Positions 19,021 to 27,100 of a DNA stretch of 64,000 nucleotides are shown here, one piece after another. Position 1 is the stretch's first letter; each line of letters opens with the position of its first letter. The position numbers were made by a program, and so were the translations under genes. The DNA comes from Patiriisocius marinistellae (lineage in GTDB: Bacteria; Bacteroidota; Bacteroidia; Flavobacteriales; Flavobacteriaceae). The stretch spans positions 1,178,001 through 1,242,000 of the forward strand of contig NZ_BKCF01000001.1 of NCBI RefSeq assembly GCF_009014635.1. Reading direction: 5' to 3'. The notes beneath the pieces are model-generated. The model was not told the DNA's origin. It made no database searches and saw nothing but the letters and a program-made list of their open reading frames with translations.

Positions 19021-20976
19021 TTAAGCATCAAATTCTTTCCTCGCCGCAAGCTGTACTTCCATATCATGCAAACGTTGTTCTACTTTTCTTTTAAAGTCAG
19101 TATCCGCAATTGTGGCTACGTTGTCTAGGTAGCGCACAACCTCTTGCCTCCTTATATCACTAAAGTTAAGCCCTTTCATATTCGCTTTCATTAACTCTTG
19201 TAACATACCATATTTAGTGTCATAATCCTTTTTAAAATATCTCGTTGGGTCATTAAACCAATCTTGAGGTAAATCAAAATCTGTTAAGCGCAATGAGATA
19301 GCACTTTGAATATTTCTAATATCTCTCGACGAGAAAAATGGAAATGACTCTTGTGCATTTTTATACAACTCGGCATAAAATAAATGCTGGTCTGCCCCAT
19401 ATAGTTTTTCGGTTTTTTGATAAATCTCTAGTATTTTTTCTTCGGTAGGTTTGTCGCTTACATTTAAAATTTCGCCTAAATTTTTAGCAAGTCCTTGTGC
19501 TGATAAAAATTTATAATCTTCAGGGTTTTTCATTTTCACAAAATCTGGCATTGTTTTTTCAAACTTGCGCCACCAAATATAATCTTGGTCAATAAAATCT
19601 GGAATTGATCTTGCACCATCAATTTTAAATCTTCCCTGTACGCGATTAATTACTGCTTTGTCAAGCATTTCGGGTAGATTTGTAAACAGGCCGATGCTAG
19701 AATTTCCATAGTTAATTGCGTATGCGCCCTCCGTATATCTTAGAAAAACACCAATTACTTCTTTAACACCTGCCGAAACTCCTCGCGCGGTTCGCTCTTG
19801 TAGGTTATTCTCCGCATCATCAATGGGAGCAAAAATTAATTTTGTAGGATCGCTTAATGGTTTCATCCATTGCACCATTTTCTCCGCACTTCCACCTTGG
19901 AATGTTGATATTAACGTATCTGGCATGGGATGAAATAAAAACGGAATTTCCAGTTCGTCGCAATGTTTTTTAAGTCTAGTTGCAATGGCGGCAATCAACA
20001 TACTTTTTCCCGTTCCTGGAATTCCATATCCCATAAAAACAGGCATAAATCCACCCAATTCCTGAAACGGATTTTTCTTTGCAGTAAAGTCGTAACTTAA
20101 CATGCGCTCTGTTAATCTGCGTGCAAAGTGTTTTGCATCGCGATTTCCCACAATTTCTTCAAATTCAATTTTGTTGAATTCTACACTTTTTGCAGTGCCT
20201 TCGTTTGCATTTTCCCATCCCGAAACCGCATACTCACTTTTCTCTAATTTATAGGTGCGGTCTGTAATCGTCTCAGTATAATCTAATGAGCTGATACGCA
20301 TTTGAATTTCTGAAATTACAGCTTCAAAATATACTACTGTAAAACGTATTACGTCTTCATCATTGGCAATCATCTCAGGGTGAGCTAAGTATTTATCATA
20401 ATAAAATAATAAGCAAGAAATACCTTTGAGGGGTGATGATAAAGATAGTTCTGGAATACCTGCAAATTTGTTTTTCATGACAGATAAATCATCTGCAATA
20501 GCGGGTTTTAAATCAAATAATATTCTAGTTGCAATACCGTGAAGCATAAAAGCTGTGGCAGTTTGCATTTTACTCTCGTATTCTCTTCGTTGCGAAACGT
20601 CGAGGTTGGATTTACGCTCATTTAATCCAGATAATCCTGAAGCATCGTAATAACTATCCTTTACCCAAATACCCATTGTTAACCCTTCTTGCAATGCAAA
20701 AAGAGATTGATTTAATCGTAACGGAATTGCAACAGAGTCTGGTAACAAACGTTTTTTTAATGCTAAAATAGTTTTTGAAACCGACGTTACGTTACTACTT
20801 GCAGTGCCGTTTGCTTTTGATAAATAGAGCAAGATTGAACTGTCTTTTTGATCTTTGTCTCTTCGCAGCGCCTTCCCGCCCTGTTCCCATTGTACACCTT
20901 TGAGATACGAAGTAGCTTCGTCTCGTAATGCGTTGAGCTCAGTTATTTTAATGGGAAATGTGCTGTTGTGTTCCAT
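19021..20976 (-). CDS. AAA+ ATPase of an uncharacterised six-gene operon
   Basis: 651 residues, no signal peptide. The first ~270 residues are helical and unassigned. The AAA+ module follows: Walker A GIPGTGKS (residues 318-325, Lys324), a Walker B-like stretch LIFAPIDDAE (380-389) with Asp-Asp in place of the usual Asp-Glu, sensor 1 Asn in IGLFTNLPE (about 433), and an Arg-finger region VINRVQGRFKI (445-450). The C-terminal ~200 residues are helical with FFSSRDIRNIQSAISLRL, like an AAA+ lid, and a coiled end. Classic AAA+ remodelling ATPases of the CDC48/FtsH/spastin type use this order. Substrate unknown; the neighbouring coiled-coil and membrane proteins are the obvious candidates. Confidence 0.85.
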   Translation of the reverse strand: MEHNSTFPIKITELNALRDEATSYLKGVQWEQGGKALRRDKDQKDSSILLYLSKANGTASSNVTSVSKTILALKKRLLPDSVAIPLRLNQSLFALQEGLTMGIWVKDSYYDASGLSGLNERKSNLDVSQRREYESKMQTATAFMLHGIATRILFDLKPAIADDLSVMKNKFAGIPELSLSSPLKGISCLLFYYDKYLAHPEMIANDEDVIRFTVVYFEAVISEIQMRISSLDYTETITDRTYKLEKSEYAVSGWENANEGTAKSVEFNKIEFEEIVGNRDAKHFARRLTERMLSYDFTAKKNPFQELGGFMPVFMGYGIPGTGKSMLIAAIATRLKKHCDELEIPFLFHPMPDTLISTFQGGSAEKMVQWMKPLSDPTKLIFAPIDDAENNLQERTARGVSAGVKEVIGVFLRYTEGAYAINYGNSSIGLFTNLPEMLDKAVINRVQGRFKIDGARSIPDFIDQDYIWWRKFEKTMPDFVKMKNPEDYKFLSAQGLAKNLGEILNVSDKPTEEKILEIYQKTEKLYGADQHLFYAELYKNAQESFPFFSSRDIRNIQSAISLRLTDFDLPQDWFNDPTRYFKKDYDTKYGMLQELMKANMKGLNFSDIRRQEVVRYLDNVATIADTDFKRKVEQRLHDMEVQLAARKEFDA

Positions 20977-21120
20977 ATTTTTTTTAATTCTGAAATATTA
21001 TTTTCAATTAAAATTTTAAATTCAATGGGTTTTGCAACCATGTTGACTATCCTCAAATTTACGTATCGCAATTTTTTTAAAATGTTCAACCTAACAATGA
21101 ATGTTTGTTTAAATTATTTT

Positions 21121-21140
21121 CACCCTTGAAATTTCCGAAG
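21121..21140 (+). repeat. 20-bp repeat copy containing the ATTTCCGAAG motif
   Basis: CACCCTTGAAATTTCCGAAG is identical over 20 bp to 45289-45308 inside manC. Here it lies between the AAA+ gene and the 350-codon gene, 15 bp past the stop of the latter. Confidence 0.8.
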
Positions 21141-21154
21141 AGAAAATGATTTTT

Positions 21155-22207
21155 TTACAATTTTAGCGCAGGTATTTCAATGGGTGATTGCGATAATGTG
21201 TTTAGAAATTGTGGGATATTGTCGTACAATACCTGCAATACTCTATGTGATGTAAATACATAGCTTTCGGGTTTTTTTGTTTCCCAAATTTGTAAATACT
21301 GTTTATTGAAAAATCCACCTTCGCTAAAGGTGTCTGTACTGTTTATTTCCTCTAATTGCAAGGAAATGGCATACGCCGAAATGTCAAGCGTTTTGTCAAT
21401 AATACCTTTTAATATTACATGTGTTACTTCGAGTTCATCTTTGGCAAATACATTATGTAAAGGGCCAAGGTCAATTTTACGAAGTTTTTTAGGGAATAGT
21501 TTTGTTAGCTTTTTGTCTATGGCATATGCCATCATATCAAGCGACATGTTGCGATCTGCAACGCTTTCAATAACTTCATAAATTTGCTGGGTGTATTCCT
21601 CAAGTGTTGTTTTAAACAAATCAAAATACATAAAGCAAACAAATGGCCGATTGTGTACGACATCGTAAAATGACCAACTCACCATATACTCACCATTTGT
21701 TACATCTTTATTGCGAGTTATTTTTCCTTGAATAAATTTTTTGAAAATATATTTTTGCTCCACTGAGGTATAATACACAATGGAAGCTGCTTGATGCAGT
21801 TTAAAATCACTAACTTCTTCTTTATCTTTTAGTAATGTTTCTAGAAATTGTGATTTTAAATCCTCAATTTTTGGCAATTTACTTACGTGCTCATGTTTTA
21901 ATGCTAAATCATTATATAGGTATCTAAATTCTAAAAAGTTAGGGAAGCCGCTTTCGGTTAAATCGATGCGCATTTTTTCTTCGTCGTCAAAAAGGTATTT
22001 TATTCTAAATGCCTCTAAAGAATAGGAGAGAAGTTCTGCATATTGAGAGATAAATAAAATTTCCATTTCCTCACAAATTTGCTTTTTTGACAAGCTCTCC
22101 ACGAGCGAATCAAAAGCGTGCGCTACAATCTTATAATAGACTTTGTACTGTTCCTTAGTTTCAAGAACGGCACTGTCTAGTGGGGTTTGTATCTGGTTAA
22201 TGGACAT
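21155..22207 (-). CDS. Unknown protein of the AAA+ operon
   Basis: 350 residues, soluble by eye, mostly helical. Features: KQICEEMEILFISQYAELLS, FLEFRYLYNDLALKHEH, a central stretch with aromatic residues (VSWSFYDVVHNRPFVCFMYF), and an acidic C-terminal half ending QSPIEIPALKL. No motif for catalysis, nucleotide binding or DNA binding was found. It lies second in the six-gene run, 88 bp after the coiled-coil gene and 178 bp before the ATPase gene. No family recognised. Confidence 0.7.
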   Translation of the reverse strand: MSINQIQTPLDSAVLETKEQYKVYYKIVAHAFDSLVESLSKKQICEEMEILFISQYAELLSYSLEAFRIKYLFDDEEKMRIDLTESGFPNFLEFRYLYNDLALKHEHVSKLPKIEDLKSQFLETLLKDKEEVSDFKLHQAASIVYYTSVEQKYIFKKFIQGKITRNKDVTNGEYMVSWSFYDVVHNRPFVCFMYFDLFKTTLEEYTQQIYEVIESVADRNMSLDMMAYAIDKKLTKLFPKKLRKIDLGPLHNVFAKDELEVTHVILKGIIDKTLDISAYAISLQLEEINSTDTFSEGGFFNKQYLQIWETKKPESYVFTSHRVLQVLYDNIPQFLNTLSQSPIEIPALKL

Positions 22208-22295
22208 AAATAGATTTATAGTTAATAGTTTATGGTTAAGAGTTATATGTAGTTTGATTTAAACATATAACCTTTAACATATAGCAAACTACTTT

Positions 22296-23642
22296 CTAAC
22301 TCAGTAAGTCATCTTCAACATCAGCAGCTGGCTTGGGAGGTGTTTTTTCTTCCTTATTTGATGCTGGATTATTTCCATCTGTTGCATAGTATTCTTCAAA
22401 AATTTCTTTCATATCGATACCATAACGGTCTGCAAAATTTTTCTGAATGGATGCGTCTTTTTGTCTAATTTCTTGTAATGACTCTGCGTAGCTTCCATAA
22501 ACACCCTGCATTACCTTTTCATGAACTGGAATATTATCCATCATATCTTGTCGTGCTTTTGCACTAGCGGTGTGCATTGCAGCTAATGTTTGCCCTATAT
22601 GTTCATCTGTTTTCACACCTAAATGTTCTAAGATTGCAGCAAATTCTTGATCTGTTCTTGCTTTTAAGGCAACGATATATCCATCATAGTACTTAAGTCT
22701 TTCATCTGTGTCACTTTTCAGCTTTGCTCTATGCGTTTGTAGGTTGCTGCGTAGCGAAGTCAATACTTTAATTGTAAGATTATGTTTGTGAACAAAACTG
22801 TCTTTTGAAGCGGCTAATGTTGTGTAGGCATTTTTTAAACCTTCTAATTCCTCTACTTTTTGCTCTATGGTAGTTACTTTGCCAATAGCCTCAGAATAGG
22901 CAGCACTTTGTTTGTCTGCTACTTCTTCTAGTGCTTGTCTTGCTTGTTTTAGTAATGCATATTGTTCTTCAAGTTTGTCTTCAGTCTCTTTCTTTTTTTC
23001 AAGAGCCCTTGTGTGGTTTTTGCTTGCTTCTACAATAGCAGTTTGGAGCTTTTCTTCTACTTCTTTAATTTCTACTTCTCGATTTTTTAAACGTGTAACT
23101 GCCGCTTGAGATTTATAAGAGAGTTCATTTAATAGTGTTTGGACATCTGCACTTTCAATACGCTCTTGGAACATCGCTTTTGCTTTCATGTCTGCTCCGT
23201 CACGTACTACTTGTGCTGCTTTAAGTTCTTCTTCTCTTTTCTTAACTTTTGCTTTACGTCCCCAAAGGTTATTCCACCAGCTATCCTTAACTGCTTCTGC
23301 CTCTTCTAATTCTCTTTTTGCTTTTTCAAGTTCCTTTTGGGCATTATCAATTACCTTTTGCTCATCTGCATTAAGTGTGGAAAATTTTTCAAAAATAATC
23401 CCAACTTCATCTTGATAGTCTGTTAAATCCTTAATAGCATCTAATAGGGAAGACCTATCTTTTTCTGCCATGTCTACAACATCATCTAGGGTTGCGTTTA
23501 GTATTTTTTGACGTGCTTCTGGATCATCTTCTTGGGCAAGTTTAGACTTCATTTGGTCTACGGCTTTCCCCCAGTTTACATCTACTTTTTCTTGTTTTTT
23601 TGAAGAAGAATCAGTTTCTAATAAGTCAAAATCATCAGACAT
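22296..23642 (-). CDS. Long coiled-coil protein, first gene of the AAA+ operon
   Basis: 448 residues, no signal peptide. An acidic start (SDDFDLLETDSSSKK) precedes a coiled coil from about residue 80 to 310 rich in Glu, Lys, Ala and Leu (AQKELEKAKRELEEAEAVKD, EKLQTAIVEASKNHTRALEK). It is broken by one Trp-rich turn (SWWNNLWGRKAKVKKREEE). A more globular part follows (AALEHLGVKTDEH-like region near 345-360, then QDMMDNIPVHEKVMQGVYGS), and the tail is Pro/Glu/Asp-rich and ends DVEDDLLS. The overall look recalls TelA-type or other filament-like bacterial coiled-coil proteins, but I cannot confirm a family. As the first gene of the operon it may be the scaffold or the substrate of the AAA+ ATPase. 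Confidence 0.75.
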   Translation of the reverse strand: MSDDFDLLETDSSSKKQEKVDVNWGKAVDQMKSKLAQEDDPEARQKILNATLDDVVDMAEKDRSSLLDAIKDLTDYQDEVGIIFEKFSTLNADEQKVIDNAQKELEKAKRELEEAEAVKDSWWNNLWGRKAKVKKREEELKAAQVVRDGADMKAKAMFQERIESADVQTLLNELSYKSQAAVTRLKNREVEIKEVEEKLQTAIVEASKNHTRALEKKKETEDKLEEQYALLKQARQALEEVADKQSAAYSEAIGKVTTIEQKVEELEGLKNAYTTLAASKDSFVHKHNLTIKVLTSLRSNLQTHRAKLKSDTDERLKYYDGYIVALKARTDQEFAAILEHLGVKTDEHIGQTLAAMHTASAKARQDMMDNIPVHEKVMQGVYGSYAESLQEIRQKDASIQKNFADRYGIDMKEIFEEYYATDGNNPASNKEEKTPPKPAADVEDDLLS

Positions 23643-24119
23643 AGGTATGGCTATTTTAAGAGTTTATAATTAAATAAAAAAATGGAGTATCAATTTCGTG
23701 AAAATTTTTGAGGTGCGAAACTGAATTTTGAAAAGCTTTCAATTAATAAGTCTGTGATGGTTTGATTTTGTTACACTTGTCTATTTTCTTTTTTTGAATA
23801 AATTAACAAAATAGGGGTGAATTAATAAGCTTGTTTTAGAAATTGTTAAAATTTTAACAATAGCGTATGTCGTATTGTTAAAATTTGTATCTTGTTGTTA
23901 ATAAAATTGACTAGAAAACCCCAAATTTAATAAGACGTTCTCCTTTTGTCACTTATGTTTTCTTATTGTTCGTTTTAGAATTTTATATTTATTTTTTAGA
24001 AATCTGCTTTTATTAGCGGAAAGCGGTTTAATGAATATGGTTTATCCTTTTTCATGGTAATTTATTACAGTTTAATTGTTAATCAACTTTTATAATACGC
24101 TAATATTTAAATGTTTTAA
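23643..24119. other. 477-bp divergent region between the AAA+ operon and the PAS kinase
   Basis: No ORF is visible. It must hold promoters for both directions, but no full consensus promoter was identified. It contains a perfect 20-bp palindrome (23842-23861) and a 13-bp repeat of its left part at 23874-23886. The remainder is AT-rich without other clear structure. Confidence 0.5.
23842..23861. promoter_or_regulatory. Perfect 20-bp palindrome, operator-like
   Basis: ATTGTTAAAATTTTAACAAT is its own reverse complement. ATTGTTAAAATTT recurs at 23874-23886, 32 bp away (about three helix turns). There is no loop or T-run, so a protein binding site is likelier than a terminator. Confidence 0.5.
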
Positions 24120-27100
24120 ATGAAAAATTTAGCTAAATCTATACAGAAAAGGTATTTGCCTTTTATTATAGCACTATTGTGTACAGTGATTGCTATGTTT
24201 TTTATAGTTAAAAGAAATGTTGATTTACAGGAAAACTGTATTTCAGTAATAAATAAAGCAAACAAACAACTTGTTCTTAGTCATGATATAACTAAAACAA
24301 TGTTTTTGCTTGATGCAGATTTGTCAACTCCTCTAAAAATTAAAAATTTAAATGCATTAAAAAATGTTACTAAAGAGCTTGAGAAAACACATAACTATCT
24401 AATTAACAATGCTAAATCTTCTAACGATAAGATTTATAGTCTTTTAAAAGAGAGTGAATTACACTTGAAAAAAGTAACCTCTTTTTCTAGAAATATTTTA
24501 GTCAATCCTGAGCCGTTAAGTGTAAAAGAAAATATGAGTGATGTTGTAGAGACGGAAACTCTTTACACGTCAATCATGGATGCAGTTGTTGTTGAGTATT
24601 TAAACGAATCTAACAGTATACTTAAAAATTTAATCTATACCATTACTTTTCTTGTCCTATTCGTCCTGTTAATTGCAACAGGGGGTTACTATTTTGTTAT
24701 TGGTCCAAGCTTTAAATTATTGTTTGAGAAAAATGAAGAATTATCTTTTTCATCAAACAAATTAAAAACAAGTCTAGATGAGTTAAGTAAGGTGAAAATT
24801 AACTTAGAAAAGAAAGAAGCTCATAATAAAATTTTTATTGAACAGGCCCCTACCTCTATTGCAATGCTTGACCAAAATATGTGTTACATAGCGGTCTCTA
24901 AAAAATGGATTTCAGATTTTAAAATGGGTGATGAAGATGTTATTGGGCGTTGTCATTATGAATTATTTCCAGAAATAGGTGAAGAATGGAAAACTATACA
25001 TAAAAAATGTCTTAATGGAGCCATAGACGTTTGTGACGAGGCTCCATTTATTCGTAAAGATGGCTCTGTTCAATGGATTTTTTGGGATGTAAGGCCTTGG
25101 TACGTTTCTGAGGAAATTATTGGCGGTTTAATTATGCATACTGGTGATATTACCCAAATCAAAGAAAATGAGGAAGAGAGACTTCATATTGAAAAAATAC
25201 TAGAAAAAACAAATGCTATTGCCCGTATTGGAACTTGGGATATAGATTTTAGCAAAGGAACAATTTTTTGGAGTAAAGTTGTGCGTGAAATACATGAAGC
25301 CCCAGAAAACTTTGTGCCAGATTTAAAAACTGCTATTAATTTTTTTAAAGAGGGGGATAGTAGGGATGCTATTGAAAAAGCTGTTAACGAAGCATTAGAA
25401 AATGGAACCCCATATGATTTAGAGGTCGAGCTAGTAACATTGAAAGGAAATATTCTTTGGACTCGTGCTACGGGGCAAACCGAAATTGTAGATGGGAAAT
25501 GTGTTCGAATTTTTGGAGTATTTCAAGATATCGATAAAATTAAGAAGTCTAATTTAGCATTAGATATAGCTCATAAACAATTAAAGGCAATATTAAATTC
25601 TGGGCCAATAGGAATTATATCAACAAGTAAAGATGGCTTGATTAATCATATTAACTATGGAGCAGAGCAAATGTTAGGGTATTCTGCTTCTGAATTAGTA
25701 GGATTATACGGTGTAGAAAAGTTGCATCCAAAAGAAGAAATAAAAAGATTTTTTGTAGACCTAGCAGAGAAGTTTGGTTTAGAAACTGAAGAGTTTGATT
25801 TTTATTCTGAAATCGCTAAAAATGAATTTTCTGATACTCGTGAATGGACTTTTATAAGAAAAGATGGTAGTACTTTTCCTGTTCAATTAACCATTACAGC
25901 AATCAAAGATGAAAACGGAAAACAGATAGGCCTTCTGGGTGTTTCGCTTGATATTTCAGAAAGAAAAAAAGCAAAGGAAGATTTATTGAGGAAAAATCAT
26001 TTATTAAATTTTGCTGAAGAAATAACAATGATGGGTCATTGGCAATGGGACACTGTTTTAGATAAAGTAATTTGGTCTGATAACCTTTATAAAATGTTTG
26101 AGTTAGATAAAGGAACTGTTGATTTAAAATTTAATAGTTATTTTAATTTTGTCCATCCAGATGATAAAGAATTAGTAACAGAATACTTTCAGAAATCAAC
26201 AAATGATAAGAGGTTTTATAGTTTCACACACCGCATAATTACTACCACAGGCAAAGTTAAAACTGTTCGACTTTTAGGTAAAGTTTTTACTGATAATAAT
26301 GATGATGTTGTTGAAATGATAGGTACTGGGCAGGATATTACTCACCTAAAAATGGCTGAAAATAAATTTAAAGGTTTGCTTGAATCTGCTCCTGATGCCA
26401 TGGTTATTATTAACGAAAAGGGAATAATGCAGCTTATAAATAAAGAGGCTGAAAGTTTATTTGGATATTCTTCCATAGAGCTATTAGAGTCTTCTGCTGA
26501 AATTTTATTCCCTAAAAGATTAACACCATATTTTAATAGATATCTTAATGTGTATTATGGGAATTCAAAAATCAAAGCAGTAGGAATTGAGAAAGAGTCA
26601 TATGGAATAAATAAAAATGGAGATGAATTTCCAGTCAACATTACATTAAATTCTATTGAAACTGAAGATGGTTTGTTAGTTAGTGCTGCAATTAGAGATA
26701 TTACGTTACAAAAAAGAGCAAAGAATGAATTACTGAAAAAAAACCAACTTTTAAATTTTGCTGAACGCATAACCAAGATGGGTAATTGGCAATGGGATTT
26801 AAAATCTGATACATTAATATGGTCATCTAATCTTTATAGAATATTTGATATTGAAGAAAGCACAGCGTTGACTTTCAACACTTATTTTAATTTTGTTCAT
26901 GAAGAAGATATAGATGAAGTGACTGCAAATATTAAGCAATCTCTTAAGGGAGAGCTTTTTAAGGAGATAGTGCATCGAATTGTGCTAAAAGATGGAACAG
27001 AAAAAGTAATTCGACTTTTAGCTGTGGCTAATTCAACAATTGAAGATGAAATAACTGAAATGATTGGGTCCTGCCAAGACATAACTGAAGTTAAAGCTGC

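Noticed and set aside
22296-23642. Calling the coiled-coil protein a microtubule-binding or TelA protein
   Set aside because: Coiled coils of low complexity give spurious similarity; no specific TelA motif could be confirmed by eye.
23842-23861. Palindrome as a terminator
   Set aside because: It has no loop and no T-run and lies far from both genes, so an operator is likelier.
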